Shown here in pieces: positions 34,833-44,915 of a DNA stretch of 64,000 nt. The stretch is from positions 186,001 to 250,000 of the forward strand of contig NZ_KB910924.1 of NCBI RefSeq assembly GCF_000383235.1, read 5' to 3'. The first letter of the stretch is position 1, and each line of letters opens with the position of its first letter. The notes beneath the pieces were generated by a model. It was given only the letters and a program-made list of their open reading frames with translations. It ran no database searches and was not told the origin of the DNA. A program made the translations under genes and the position numbers. This stretch comes from Bacillus sp. 123MFChir2 (GTDB lineage: Bacteria > Bacillota > Bacilli > Bacillales > Bacillaceae_G).

Positions 34833-36185
34833 TTATACTAGCTTATGCACAGCTTGTATAAACATGTCTCCTCTTTCTTCAAATGTTTTAAATTGATCCC
34901 AACTTGCACATGCAGGAGATAAGAGAATTACATCTCCTTCTTCAGACAAAGCAAATGCTTCTTGCACCGCTTGTTCCACATTATCGACACATTTAATAAC
35001 TTTCATTCCAGCCTTTTCTGCAGCTTTGACAAGCTTTGGTGCAGTTTGTCCAAATGTAAATAACGCCTTCACATGCTCAAAGTATGGAATTAAATCATCA
35101 AATTCATTCCCACGATCTAGTCCACCAGCTAATAAAATAACTGGGTTCGTAAATGCAGATAATGCTTTTTCTGTCGCTAGCATATTTGTTGCTTTCGAAT
35201 CATTATAAAACTTACGGTTTTGAATCGTCGTTACATATTCTAAACGATGCTTTACACCTGTAAAGCGTTTTAAAACCGCTATAATCGCTTCATTTGCAAC
35301 CCCCATGAGCTTCGCAGTACTCATAGCAGCTAGTATATTTTCTAAACTATGTTTCCCCGGCAATACGATATCTTGAATATCAATTACTTTCTCACCTTTG
35401 AAGTAAAGAGCACCGTCTTTTACACAAGCACCGTCTTCAATTATTTTCGTCGTAGAAAAGTACACCTTTTGTCCTTTACTTTTCTCAGAAAACATCATTA
35501 CATCTTCATCGTCAGCATTAATGACGCTATAGTCAGTTTCAACTTGATTTTTAAAGATATTCGCTTTTGCTAAACCGTATTCTTCCTTCGTACCATGATA
35601 ATCTAAGTGTGCTTCAAATAAGTTTAACAACACCGCAATCTTCGGTTGAAATGCTTCAATCCCCATTAATTGAAAAGAAGAAAGTTCTGTTACAACCACT
35701 TCTTGTTTCGTTACATTTTGCGCAACTTCACATGCTACCGTGCCAATATTTCCAGCAATAACAGGGTGTTTTTCTCCTTCTTTTAACATTTCAAATGTTA
35801 ATGTTGTTGTCGTTGTTTTCCCGTTTGATCCTGTAATCCCAATAAACGGAGCTTCCGAAACGCGATACGCTAATTCTACTTCTGTGACAATCGGAATATT
35901 TTTTTCTTTAGCTGCTACAAGTAACGGATTCGAATACGGAATCCCTGGATTTTTTACAACGACAGAAATATTTTTTTCTAATAGTTCTAAGGGGTGACCG
36001 CCGCATACAACTTCCACACCTTGATTTTGCAATTCTGTCGCTAACGGATTCTCAGCTAGCGGCTTGCTATCATTTACAATCACATTTGCGCCAAGTTTCT
36101 TTAATAAAACAGCTGCAGCAAACCCACTTTTTGCCATACCTAATACAAGAACATTTTTATTTTGATAGTCAGTTATCGTTTTCAA
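34833..36185 (-). CDS. murD: UDP-N-acetylmuramoyl-alanine:D-glutamate ligase
   Basis: Adds D-Glu to UDP-MurNAc-L-Ala using ATP. The 450-residue protein has the N-terminal uracil-binding [13 protein letters not shown], the P-loop GSNGKTTT (119-126) and the C-terminal KATN and DRGNEF motifs. The start is TTG at 36185, immediately after the mraY stop codon (TAA then TTG), with GGAG 11 bases upstream inside mraY; such coupling suggests translational linkage. Confidence 0.95.
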   Translation of the reverse strand: MKTITDYQNKNVLVLGMAKSGFAAAVLLKKLGANVIVNDSKPLAENPLATELQNQGVEVVCGGHPLELLEKNISVVVKNPGIPYSNPLLVAAKEKNIPIVTEVELAYRVSEAPFIGITGSNGKTTTTTLTFEMLKEGEKHPVIAGNIGTVACEVAQNVTKQEVVVTELSSFQLMGIEAFQPKIAVLLNLFEAHLDYHGTKEEYGLAKANIFKNQVETDYSVINADDEDVMMFSEKSKGQKVYFSTTKIIEDGACVKDGALYFKGEKVIDIQDIVLPGKHSLENILAAMSTAKLMGVANEAIIAVLKRFTGVKHRLEYVTTIQNRKFYNDSKATNMLATEKALSAFTNPVILLAGGLDRGNEFDDLIPYFEHVKALFTFGQTAPKLVKAAEKAGMKVIKCVDNVEQAVQEAFALSEEGDVILLSPACASWDQFKTFEERGDMFIQAVHKLV

Positions 36186-37157
36186 TTACATCCACACTCC
36201 GATATAAATTCCTAACACTGCAAATAAAAGTCCGACTGACCAGAATGTTACAACCACTCGCCATTCTGACCAACCACATAATTCATAGTGGTGATGAAGC
36301 GGGCTCATTTTAAATACACGCTTTCCTCGCGTTTTAAACGACACAACTTGAATAATAACAGAGAGTGTCTCAATAACAAACATTCCACCAATGATAACTA
36401 ATAATAACTCTGTTTTCGTTAAAATAGAAACAGCAGCTAAAGCACCGCCAAGCGCTAAAGATCCTGTATCCCCCATAAATACTTTCGCAGGATGAGCATT
36501 AAATACTAAAAATCCTAATACAGCTCCTACAACTGCCATACAAAAAATAGCAATTGTATAATGTTCCTGAGCAAACGCAATAATACTATACGCACCAAAT
36601 GCGATGGCAGCTGTTCCTGCTAATAATCCATCTAGACCATCTGTTAAGTTCACTGCGTTTGAAGCTCCTATCAACATAAAGAGCACGAGAATAAAGTACG
36701 CCCAGTGCAAGTCAAACTTAATTTCCGTCCCTGGAATCATTAAATGCGTGTCAAATCCTTGGCCTTTTGCAATGATAAAGAAAGCTACCGCAATAATAAA
36801 TTGGCCTACTAATTTTTGTTTTGATGTTAAACCAAGATTTCTTTTTTTAACAACTTTAATGTAATCATCTAAAAATCCGATTACCCCATAACCAAATGTA
36901 ACAAGAAGCAATAAGTACATCTCGGCACCTTTTTGAAACTTAAACATCATAATAATAGACGTAATCATAATTGAAATGAAAATAACAATTCCGCCCATAG
37001 TCGGTGTTCCCGATTTCTTTTGATGTGATTTTGGCCCTTCATCACGAATGCTCTGGCCAAACTTTAAACGACGTAAAAATGGAATAAAAATTGGTGACAA
37101 CGCAACCGAAATTAAAAATGCCACCCCAACTGTAATTAATAATCCTTGTTCAAGCAT
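36186..37157 (-). CDS. mraY: Phospho-MurNAc-pentapeptide translocase
   Basis: Integral membrane enzyme making lipid I from UDP-MurNAc-pentapeptide and undecaprenyl phosphate. 323 residues with about ten membrane spans, the catalytic aspartates in GFLDDYIK and NLTDGLDGL, and the SPLHHHYE loop near the C-terminus. A strong run of G residues precedes the ATG. Adjacent murD starts right at its stop. Confidence 0.96.
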   Translation of the reverse strand: MLEQGLLITVGVAFLISVALSPIFIPFLRRLKFGQSIRDEGPKSHQKKSGTPTMGGIVIFISIMITSIIMMFKFQKGAEMYLLLLVTFGYGVIGFLDDYIKVVKKRNLGLTSKQKLVGQFIIAVAFFIIAKGQGFDTHLMIPGTEIKFDLHWAYFILVLFMLIGASNAVNLTDGLDGLLAGTAAIAFGAYSIIAFAQEHYTIAIFCMAVVGAVLGFLVFNAHPAKVFMGDTGSLALGGALAAVSILTKTELLLVIIGGMFVIETLSVIIQVVSFKTRGKRVFKMSPLHHHYELCGWSEWRVVVTFWSVGLLFAVLGIYIGVWM

Positions 37158-37181
37158 ATTCAGTCCCCCCCTCTCTTGGTG

Positions 37182-38657
37182 TTATTCTTTCATGCTTAAA
37201 CGTTGTGCAATTGCCTCTCCAGCAACTTCACAATCGTCAAAATGATGTACTTCTGCACCAATAATTTGATATGTCTCATGCCCTTTACCCGCAATTACAA
37301 TAATGTCTCCAGCTTTTGCCTCTGATACAGCATGAAATATTGCTTCTTTTCGATCAACAATTACTTCATAATTATTTCCTTTTATACCTTCAATCATATC
37401 ATCAAGAATTGCTTGTGGCTGTTCGCTGCGCGGATTATCTGATGTATAGATCGCATGCGTTGCGTATTTCGATGCAACATTGGCCATAATTGGTCGTTTC
37501 GTACGATCTCGGTCTCCGCCGCAACCAACAATGCAATACACTTTTCCTTTTGCAAATTGTTTCGTTGTCAACAATACATTTTCTAAACTGTCTGGCGTAT
37601 GCGCATAATCAACAATGACAGTAAAATCTTGCCCTCTATCAACAACTTCAAAGCGACCAGGTACACCTTTTAATTCTTTCACAACATCAATAATAGTTTG
37701 CAGCGCTACACCAGAAACAAGACATGCAGCTGTTGCAGCTAATACATTATATACATTAAACTTCCCAATCAATTTCATCGTGATATCGATATTTTCACTT
37801 GGGGTTACAAGCGTAAACGCTGTGCCTGCACTTGTCATCTCAATGTTTTTCGCCATTATATCACTTTTTGTATCAATCCCATACGTAATCACTGTTGCTG
37901 CTGTATTTTTCGTATAGTCTATTGCTGCAGCGTCGTCATTATTTAATACAGCGTACTTTACACGATTATGATGATAACTATTACCAAGCTGAGCAAATAG
38001 CAAGCCTTTTGCGTATTTATACTCTTCCATCGTTTTATGATAATCTAAATGATCTTGTGTTAAGTTTGTAAACACTGCTACATCATAGTCACATCCATGC
38101 ACTCTTCCAAGATGCAAAGCATGTGAAGATACTTCCATAACAGCGCTATTTATATTTTGTTCGACCATTTTAGCGAATGTCTTTTGTAATGTTAATGCAT
38201 CAGGTGTTGTGTTTTTCACCTCATACGTTTCATCACCTATTTTCATATTAATTGTTCCAATTAGCCCTGTTTTATGTCCATGTGCGCGCATAATTTCGTC
38301 CATTATATGCGATGTTGTTGTCTTTCCATTTGTACCTGTAATTCCAATTAAGTGTAACTTTTGCGTTGGCTGTCCATAAAAATAATCAGCTAACATTGCT
38401 AAAGAACGTACTGTATCTTTAACAAGTACAACTGGAACGTCAACATCAATAGGCCTTTCCGCAACAATAGCAGCCGCACCTTGCGCGGCTGCTTGCATAG
38501 CTAATTCATGACTATCAACCGTAAAACCTTTTATACATACAAATAAACTCCCAGTTGTCACTTTACGTGAATCTGCTTCAATAGATGTAATTTCTGGATT
38601 TTCTTTTGGAATGACCGGAAAATCATGCAAACTTGATACGAGTGTATGCAACTTCAT
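37182..38657 (-). CDS. murE: UDP-MurNAc-tripeptide synthetase (meso-DAP type)
   Basis: Adds meso-diaminopimelate to UDP-MurNAc-Ala-Glu. The 491-residue ligase has the P-loop GTNGKTTT (108-115), the carbamylated-lysine region around [11 protein letters not shown], and the C-terminal DNPRSEQP motif. DNPR indicates DAP rather than lysine specificity. ATG at 38657 after GAGAGG. A 365-bp gap with a bcr1-like copy separates it from spoVD. Confidence 0.96.
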   Translation of the reverse strand: MKLHTLVSSLHDFPVIPKENPEITSIEADSRKVTTGSLFVCIKGFTVDSHELAMQAAAQGAAAIVAERPIDVDVPVVLVKDTVRSLAMLADYFYGQPTQKLHLIGITGTNGKTTTSHIMDEIMRAHGHKTGLIGTINMKIGDETYEVKNTTPDALTLQKTFAKMVEQNINSAVMEVSSHALHLGRVHGCDYDVAVFTNLTQDHLDYHKTMEEYKYAKGLLFAQLGNSYHHNRVKYAVLNNDDAAAIDYTKNTAATVITYGIDTKSDIMAKNIEMTSAGTAFTLVTPSENIDITMKLIGKFNVYNVLAATAACLVSGVALQTIIDVVKELKGVPGRFEVVDRGQDFTVIVDYAHTPDSLENVLLTTKQFAKGKVYCIVGCGGDRDRTKRPIMANVASKYATHAIYTSDNPRSEQPQAILDDMIEGIKGNNYEVIVDRKEAIFHAVSEAKAGDIIVIAGKGHETYQIIGAEVHHFDDCEVAGEAIAQRLSMKE

Positions 38658-38777
38658 TTCTTTAAATCCTCTCTACTCTTTATTTACTTCTTATTAATGG
38701 ATGCGTTCAAAACGCTCCATTAATTAAGAACGTCATATATTTATCCATCAGACAATGTGAATCCAACAACTCACTAC

Positions 38778-38980
38778 TATATAAAAAGCCATCTTGATTT
38801 TTCAACATATAGGCCACTGCTGTGCAGAATAAAACATAACCGTCACTTGCTTGCTCCTTTTGTTTTAAAACCTCGCATGTGGCAAGAAAAGGCCCTGACC
38901 GCCTCTATGCACGGCCAGATGCTCTCGCCCCCCTAAAAGGAAAAGGTTTTTATGTCAGCCCTTCAAATTGTATTTATATA
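38778..38980 (+). repeat. bcr1-like repeat, copy 5 (forward)
   Basis: Core with CGCATGTGGCAAGAAAAGG, CTGACCGCCTCTATGCACGG and GATGCTCTCGCCC; ends TATATAAAA and TTGTATTTATATA. It lies in the 365-bp gap between spoVD and murE, 43 bp beyond the spoVD stop. Confidence 0.7.
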
Positions 38981-39022
38981 GTTAGTTGAATGTTATTATA
39001 TCGTACACACATGCCTTCATAC

Positions 39023-40939
39023 TTACTTATTAAAATATATTCGAACCTTGGATCCTGCTTTTACTTTCGTACCTGGTTTTGGAGACTGTTCAACCACTTT
39101 ACTTCCATCACCACTGGCGTCAATTTGTAGGTCAATAAGTTGACTTTGTAATTCCTTTCGATCCATCCCTACTATATTAGGGACTTCTACTAAAGGCGTC
39201 TCATCCCAAGTTAATTTCTTTTCAATTTGCTCTTTTCTAGGCTCTACTCCCATAACCGGTAAGACATCACGAAGAATATTTCCAACAATTGGCGCAGCAA
39301 CAACTCCGCCAAATTGTATAATTCCCTTCGGATTATCTACAGCAACATATACAACAATTTGCGGATCATCCGCTGGTGCAAACCCAATAAATGATACGAT
39401 ATAGTTGTTATCCAAATACTTTCCATCTTTAACCTTTTGTGCTGTACCAGTTTTCCCTCCAACACGATATCCATCAATATACGCTTTGTTACCTGAGCCT
39501 TTCGCAACAACATTCTCAAGTGCATAACGTACTTTTTCAGACGTTTCCTTGGAAATAACTTCTTTTTTTGCAACAGGCGTTTTTTTACTAATTACTTTGT
39601 TCGTAGTTGGGTCCAAGAATTCTTTCGCAATATAAGGCTGATATAACGTGCCTCCATTTACAGCAGCCGCTACAGCTGCTACTTGTTGAATCGGGGTAAC
39701 AGAGACTCCTTGACCAAACGCTGTAGTCGCTTGTTCAACAGGTCCTACTTTTTTTAGATCAAATAATATTCCTCTACCTTCTCCTTGTAAATCAATACCT
39801 GTTTTTTGTCCAAATCCAAAATCACGGATATATTGAAACAGCTTTTCTTTTCCTAAACGGTCTCCAAGTTCTATAAAACCTGGGTTACAAGAGTTTTGAA
39901 CAACCTCTAAAAACGTTTGGCTGCCATGCCCTCCCGCTTTCCAGCAACGCAACCTTGCGCCGCCAACTTCTGCCGCTCCATCATCATAAAACGTATCTTT
40001 CTCCAAGTCTACTAATTTTTCATTTAAAGCAGCTGCAAGGGTAATAATTTTAAATGTGGACCCTGGTTCATATGTACTCCAGACTGGAAGATTTCGGTTA
40101 AACACTTCTGGTGAGACACTCTTGAAATCTGTCGGATCAAAACTTGGACGGCTGGACATACCTAAAATTTCACCGTTGTTCGGATTCATAGCAATTGCGA
40201 TGATTCCATCTGGATGATACGTAGACTCTGCAATATTTAATTCTCTCTCCATAATTGTCTGAATGCGCGAATCAATTGTCAACTTTAAATTCAAGCCGTC
40301 ACCAGGTTCTTTATAATCATCGCCAATATTCGGCATGCGTTGTCCTTTCGCATCGGCAAAAAAACGGACATATCCTTTGTCACCATTTAATTCTTTGTCA
40401 TAAAACGACTCTAGTCCCATAAGCCCTTGATTATCACTCCCAGCAAACCCAAGAACATGTGATAAATACTTACCAAACGGATAGTATCGAATTGAATCTT
40501 CAGCAATATATACACCTTTTAAACTTAAAGCTCTAACTTCTTTCGCTTTATCATGAGAAATTTTCCGTCCGCCTTTGTCTAATCTGACTATAGACTCTTT
40601 TTTCGTAAGGCGTTGATAAACCTCTTCTTTCGACACACCTAAAACTGCAGCTAATTTCTCTGCAGTCTCTGCTGGTTTTTCAATTTGCCTTGGTACCACA
40701 AAGACAGTTGGTGCACTTTTATTTGTTGCAAGTTCCACACCATTACGATCTACAATTTTCCCCCGTTCAGGTTCAAATGTAATATTACGACTCCATGAAT
40801 CTTTCGCACGATCTGTTAACATATTCCCAAGAAAAAACTGCACATATCCAAGACGAATATCAATAATTGTAAAAATAAGTATACCAAAAATCAGTACAAA
40901 AATAAGTCTTTTTCTTACTGTTACATTTGATACACGCAT
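39023..40939 (-). CDS. spoVD: Stage V sporulation protein D (class B PBP)
   Basis: Spore cortex transpeptidase working with SpoVE. The 638-residue protein has one N-terminal membrane span (about 10-28), a PBP dimerisation domain, and a transpeptidase domain with Ser294-Thr-Phe-Lys297, Ser350-Cys-Asn and KTGT (about 493). A single C-terminal PASTA domain covers about 577-638. The ATG at 40939 stands 11 bases after GGAGG. That ribosome-binding site lies in the loop of a 14-bp hairpin, listed separately. Confidence 0.95.
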   Translation of the reverse strand: MRVSNVTVRKRLIFVLIFGILIFTIIDIRLGYVQFFLGNMLTDRAKDSWSRNITFEPERGKIVDRNGVELATNKSAPTVFVVPRQIEKPAETAEKLAAVLGVSKEEVYQRLTKKESIVRLDKGGRKISHDKAKEVRALSLKGVYIAEDSIRYYPFGKYLSHVLGFAGSDNQGLMGLESFYDKELNGDKGYVRFFADAKGQRMPNIGDDYKEPGDGLNLKLTIDSRIQTIMERELNIAESTYHPDGIIAIAMNPNNGEILGMSSRPSFDPTDFKSVSPEVFNRNLPVWSTYEPGSTFKIITLAAALNEKLVDLEKDTFYDDGAAEVGGARLRCWKAGGHGSQTFLEVVQNSCNPGFIELGDRLGKEKLFQYIRDFGFGQKTGIDLQGEGRGILFDLKKVGPVEQATTAFGQGVSVTPIQQVAAVAAAVNGGTLYQPYIAKEFLDPTTNKVISKKTPVAKKEVISKETSEKVRYALENVVAKGSGNKAYIDGYRVGGKTGTAQKVKDGKYLDNNYIVSFIGFAPADDPQIVVYVAVDNPKGIIQFGGVVAAPIVGNILRDVLPVMGVEPRKEQIEKKLTWDETPLVEVPNIVGMDRKELQSQLIDLQIDASGDGSKVVEQSPKPGTKVKAGSKVRIYFNK

Positions 40940-40979
40940 ATTGGAACAAGCCTCCTTTACGCCTAGCTTGTTCCAATAT
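40938..40979 (-). promoter_or_regulatory. Hairpin enclosing the spoVD ribosome-binding site
   Basis: A perfect 14-bp inverted repeat (ATATTGGAACAAGC at 40938-40951, complement at 40966-40979) encloses a 14-base loop. On the spoVD transcript AAAGGAG lies in the loop and the first two bases of the AUG close the stem. It could control spoVD translation, or act as a weak terminator of pbpB; there is no T run. Confidence 0.6.
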
Positions 40980-41022
40980 ATGCTTGTACTTGTTTCATTA
41001 GAACACGTACACTTCTCCTATT

Positions 41023-43194
41023 TTACGTGTCCTCTTTCTTTTCCTTCTTATTTGGTTCCTGCTCTGCTTCTTGCTGCGGTTCAAGAGGCGGGTCAAGTTT
41101 TACTTCTACCTGTGTTCTTTCTTGTAAAGGCGTGCCTTCAGCGACACTTTGTTCTGTTACATACCCTGTACCAGATAGCTTCAAATCAAGATTTAATATT
41201 TTTGCTAAATTCATCACATCACGAAGTGACCAACCGCTAATATTCGGCATTTTCGGTTGATTTCCTACTAAGAATACACGATCACCCGTTAATGTTTTTT
41301 CGTTTGCTTTTGGCACTTGTTGCTCGATTTTCCCCTCTCCTAAAACAACAGGTCGGAACTTCGCCTTTTCCAATATTCCCTTTGCTTCTTCCATTGTTTT
41401 ACCTGTTATATTTGGAACAGTAGCTTGCTGCTGGTTTACTTGCTTTTTCACATCTTTTATTTTGTTCGGCTTAATTTTTAAATACTCCAAACTATTTTTC
41501 GTTACAGATTTAAACATTTCTGATAACGGCTGTGCACCATTTTCAGTGTCTTTCAATTTAGGCTGTTTAATTGCTAAATATACGACAAGCTGCGGGTCAT
41601 CCATTGGTGCCATACCAAGGAAGGAGAAAATATAATTATTTTTCCCTGTCATATATCCGCCTTTTCCATCTGGAATTTGTGCTGTTCCTGTTTTACCACC
41701 AACGGAATAACCATCAAGTTTATACATCGTTCCAGTCCCTTTTGGCGATGTTACAACTCGTTCTAACAGTTGTCTTACTTGCGTTGCAGTCTCTTTTGTA
41801 ACCGGCTTTCCTACTTCCTCCGGACGGTGTTTCAAGACGACTTTATCATCCATCGGATCTACAACCTGATCAATCACATAGGGTTTCATCATTTTCCCCT
41901 CATTAGCAATTGCAGTAGCTGCTTGTACAAGCTGAATCGGAGTTACAGTAGAGCCTTGTCCAAATGCTGTTGTTACTTGTTGGATTTTCTTATCAAATAA
42001 AATTGTATTTTCGCCTTCTCCAGCTAAATCAATACCTGTTTTTTCGTCTAGACCAAACTTATGAATATATTGGCGGAAACGATCAGGTCCTAGCTTTTCA
42101 TTTCCTAAAATAGCAAAAGCAACGTTCGATGAGCGCTCAACTCCTTCATCAAACGTAATAGAACCCCATCCTGCACCGCCATTATGGTCTTTAATTTCCT
42201 CATTCCCAACTTTGTATCTACCAGATTGATAGTAATCTTGTCCTTTGTATACACCCTCATTAATGGCAGCTGCTAACGTGAAGATTTTCATCGTTGAACC
42301 TGGTTCATAAGCATTAGCAATCGGATCATTTAAAAAGTATTGAATATCTCGTTTATTCGGATCAAAACTTTGTCTGCTAGACATCGCTAAAATCTTTCCT
42401 GTTTTCGGGTCTGCTACGACTCCAATTAACATAGACGGATCATAATGTTTTTCTGCCTCTTCCATTGCATCTTCTAGAAAACCTTGAATCCGTTGATCGA
42501 TTGTTAAATATACATTATCTCCGTTTTTAGGAGGCTTTACAGACTGTTTTTCACCTTCTAACGCGATACCTTTCGTATCTCCTGTATACTTCACGCTTCC
42601 GTTAGAAGCTCGTAAATATTTATCTAAGCTTTGTTCCAGTCCATATTTTCCTTCTGCAATTCCTTCATCATTCGGTTTTGCAAATCCAAGTATATAAGAA
42701 GCAAAATCTCCATTCGGATATATTCTTGCTTTTTCTGTAACAAAAGATATTCCATCTATCTTCAGATTCTTAATTTGATCTTTCTTTTCTTTCGTTAAGT
42801 TTTTTCCAATTGATCCGAACTCTACTTGTGCAGCATCTTTATTCAAATACTGTAAAATCTCTTTTTTATCAACCTCAAGTACTTTCGATATTTTCTCTGC
42901 CGCATCTTCTTTGTCTTTCACAGGCTCTTGCCCTTTAAGTGCAGCAACCATCTTATACGAGTTTGCATCTTGGGCAAGTACGTAACCATTTTGATCGTAA
43001 ATCGTTCCTCGATTTGCTTCAAGCACACCCTCTTTATTGTGCTTTTGCTGTGCAAGTGGCTTTAAGTCTACTCCATGTACTGTTTTTGTTGCTTGAATAT
43101 ATAGAAAGCGTGCTAACAACAGAAAAAAGAGCAGGAGAAACACTTTTATGAAGAACCCTGCTCCTTTGTTGGTATGAAATTTACGTATATTCAT
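41023..43194 (-). CDS. pbpB: Penicillin-binding protein 2B, division transpeptidase
   Basis: Class B PBP that crosslinks septal peptidoglycan. The 723-residue protein has an N-terminal membrane span (about 14-33), a dimerisation domain, and a transpeptidase domain with Ser300-Thr-Met-Lys303, an SSN motif (VERSSNVAF) and KTGT. Two PASTA domains lie before a very charged Glu/Lys tail. It follows ftsL by 21 bp in the dcw cluster; two PASTA domains versus one in SpoVD agree with the division role. Confidence 0.95.
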   Translation of the reverse strand: MNIRKFHTNKGAGFFIKVFLLLFFLLLARFLYIQATKTVHGVDLKPLAQQKHNKEGVLEANRGTIYDQNGYVLAQDANSYKMVAALKGQEPVKDKEDAAEKISKVLEVDKKEILQYLNKDAAQVEFGSIGKNLTKEKKDQIKNLKIDGISFVTEKARIYPNGDFASYILGFAKPNDEGIAEGKYGLEQSLDKYLRASNGSVKYTGDTKGIALEGEKQSVKPPKNGDNVYLTIDQRIQGFLEDAMEEAEKHYDPSMLIGVVADPKTGKILAMSSRQSFDPNKRDIQYFLNDPIANAYEPGSTMKIFTLAAAINEGVYKGQDYYQSGRYKVGNEEIKDHNGGAGWGSITFDEGVERSSNVAFAILGNEKLGPDRFRQYIHKFGLDEKTGIDLAGEGENTILFDKKIQQVTTAFGQGSTVTPIQLVQAATAIANEGKMMKPYVIDQVVDPMDDKVVLKHRPEEVGKPVTKETATQVRQLLERVVTSPKGTGTMYKLDGYSVGGKTGTAQIPDGKGGYMTGKNNYIFSFLGMAPMDDPQLVVYLAIKQPKLKDTENGAQPLSEMFKSVTKNSLEYLKIKPNKIKDVKKQVNQQQATVPNITGKTMEEAKGILEKAKFRPVVLGEGKIEQQVPKANEKTLTGDRVFLVGNQPKMPNISGWSLRDVMNLAKILNLDLKLSGTGYVTEQSVAEGTPLQERTQVEVKLDPPLEPQQEAEQEPNKKEKKEDT

Positions 43195-43215
43195 CTTTTC
43201 TTCACACCTATTTTA

Positions 43216-43572
43216 TTAATTTAAGCCTTTCACATGATTCGCATTAATTTCAAGTCCATGTTTTTGGGCAATTTCTGCAATGCGATCATAACGTGTTAGC
43301 TTTTCAGTTTCCGCTTGTAATTCCTTATTTTCTTTTTGTTGTTTTATGAGATTGCTTTCCATTTCTGTTACTTTAGCATCAGCTTCATATAACGCAGCTT
43401 TATTACCAATAAAAGCTACACATGCATATAGTAAAAAACCAATAAATGCAACATACAATAATTTTTCAAGTCTTGTAATTTTTGTTTTTACAGCTGTCTG
43501 TACTACTTGCTGCGGAGCTTGAGATTGTACTTCTACTTGTTGCTTTTTATACTTAACAGCTAAATTTGTCAT
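43216..43572 (-). CDS. ftsL: Cell division protein FtsL
   Basis: A 118-residue bitopic protein: Gln/Val-rich cytoplasmic tail, one membrane span (about 37-57) and an extracellular leucine-zipper-like coiled coil (about 62-100) that pairs with DivIC and DivIB. GGAG precedes the ATG. Sequence conservation is low in this family; placement between rsmH and pbpB makes the call. Confidence 0.93.
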   Translation of the reverse strand: MTNLAVKYKKQQVEVQSQAPQQVVQTAVKTKITRLEKLLYVAFIGFLLYACVAFIGNKAALYEADAKVTEMESNLIKQQKENKELQAETEKLTRYDRIAEIAQKHGLEINANHVKGLN

Positions 43573-43587
43573 ACCTCTCTCTCCTTT

Positions 43588-44520
43588 TTATAATTTTCCA
43601 GCAATTCGCAGCTTCGAAGAACGCGCTCGATTATTTTCTTCTAACTCTTCATCAGAAGGCAAAATTGGCTTTCTTGTAATCAGTTTTAATTTCGGCTTGT
43701 ATTCATCAGGAATAATTGGCAACCCTGGTGGGAGCTGTGGTGTTGTACTGTATCTTTTAAATGTCGTTTTACAAATCCGATCTTCCAATGAATGGAATGT
43801 AATCACACTAATTCGGCCACCTGTTTTCGTTATGTCAATTGCCGCTTCTAACGCGTACTCAAATACTTTCAATTCATCATTAACTGCAATACGAATTGCC
43901 TGAAATACTCGCTTCGCAGGATGTCCTCCAGTCCGCCTTGCCGGAGCTGGAATCCCTTCTTTAATTAACTCCACTAGTTCTCCAGTTGTTTTAATTGGTT
44001 GTTTTTCGCGGTATGCTTCAATTTTCCTTGCAATTTGCTTTGAAAACTTTTCTTCACCATATTGAAAAAAGATTCTTACAAGTTGTTCATATGACCAACT
44101 ATTTACAACGTCATATGCTGTTAGCGGGGCATCTTGATCCATACGCATATCGAGCGGAGCATCGTGGTGATAACTAAATCCACGTTCTGGCGTATCTAAT
44201 TGCGGGGAAGAAACACCTAAATCAAATAAAATACCGTCTACTTCCGTTATTCCTAATTCAAATAACTTTTCCTTTAAATAGCGAAAGTTACTTTTTACAG
44301 CTATAAATTGACCGTTATAAGAAGAGAATCTTTCTTTTGCATTTTGAATTGCAACCTCATCTTGATCAAATGCAATTAGTTTTCCTTCTTCAGAAAGTTG
44401 AGATAGTAAATAAGCACTATGTCCTCCACCTCCTAACGTACAATCTACATATGTACCATTTGGTTTAATTTCTAAACCGTCTACTGTTTCTTTTAAAAGC
44501 ACTGTTACATGTTTAAACAT
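43588..44520 (-). CDS. rsmH: 16S rRNA (cytosine1402-N4)-methyltransferase
   Basis: Methylates C1402 in the 16S decoding centre. The 310-residue protein has the SAM motif [14 protein letters not shown], the inserted helical domain and [11 protein letters not shown]. The ATG at 44520 ([16 protein letters not shown]) follows GTAGGTG; the frame from 44541 adds seven residues without support. It is the first gene of the dcw block; mraZ, normally just upstream, is missing. Confidence 0.96.
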   Translation of the reverse strand: MFKHVTVLLKETVDGLEIKPNGTYVDCTLGGGGHSAYLLSQLSEEGKLIAFDQDEVAIQNAKERFSSYNGQFIAVKSNFRYLKEKLFELGITEVDGILFDLGVSSPQLDTPERGFSYHHDAPLDMRMDQDAPLTAYDVVNSWSYEQLVRIFFQYGEEKFSKQIARKIEAYREKQPIKTTGELVELIKEGIPAPARRTGGHPAKRVFQAIRIAVNDELKVFEYALEAAIDITKTGGRISVITFHSLEDRICKTTFKRYSTTPQLPPGLPIIPDEYKPKLKLITRKPILPSDEELEENNRARSSKLRIAGKL

Positions 44521-44913
44521 TGTTGCACCTACTTTTTGCAAAATAATCCTCTTGAATCATCCGTTTATTCCTCTTTAAAAGTCAATTCCACAAACGATAA
44601 AGAATTGAATTAAATTCCCATAAGAGTTCGATTGGTGAGGTTTGTAATTAGTAAGAATTCAGCTTCCTACTAAATAATAGTTTTACCTTATTATATACTA
44701 AATTTTATCATCTTTTTCGGGAAATTTCATAAAACATGTCGAAAAAAGATAATAATTTGCTTCTTTTTGTTTCATTTTATCAAAAAAGTGCTGTTCTTCA
44801 GAAACAGAGTACTTTCAATCCAGATACTTTACGTTTTACAAAGTCAATAAATTAATTTATTTTACAGGTAATTCCACAAAATAAAAAAAAATCCTGCTCT
44901 TAGGAGCAAGATT
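44521..44913. other. Gap upstream of rsmH without mraZ
   Basis: About 390 bp, AT-rich, with no coding frame of useful length on either strand. The usual 143-codon mraZ does not fit, and I find no MraZ-like peptide in any frame. The stretch GACTTTTAAAGAGG at about 44572-44585 on the - strand could be the last codons of a lost gene, but this is weak. Confidence 0.6.
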
Positions 44914-44915
44914 TT
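44887..44915. terminator. Terminator of bshC
   Basis: Stem AAAATCCTGCTC / GAGCAAGATTTT (one mismatch), overlapping the bshC stop, with a T9 run on the - strand. Confidence 0.75.
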
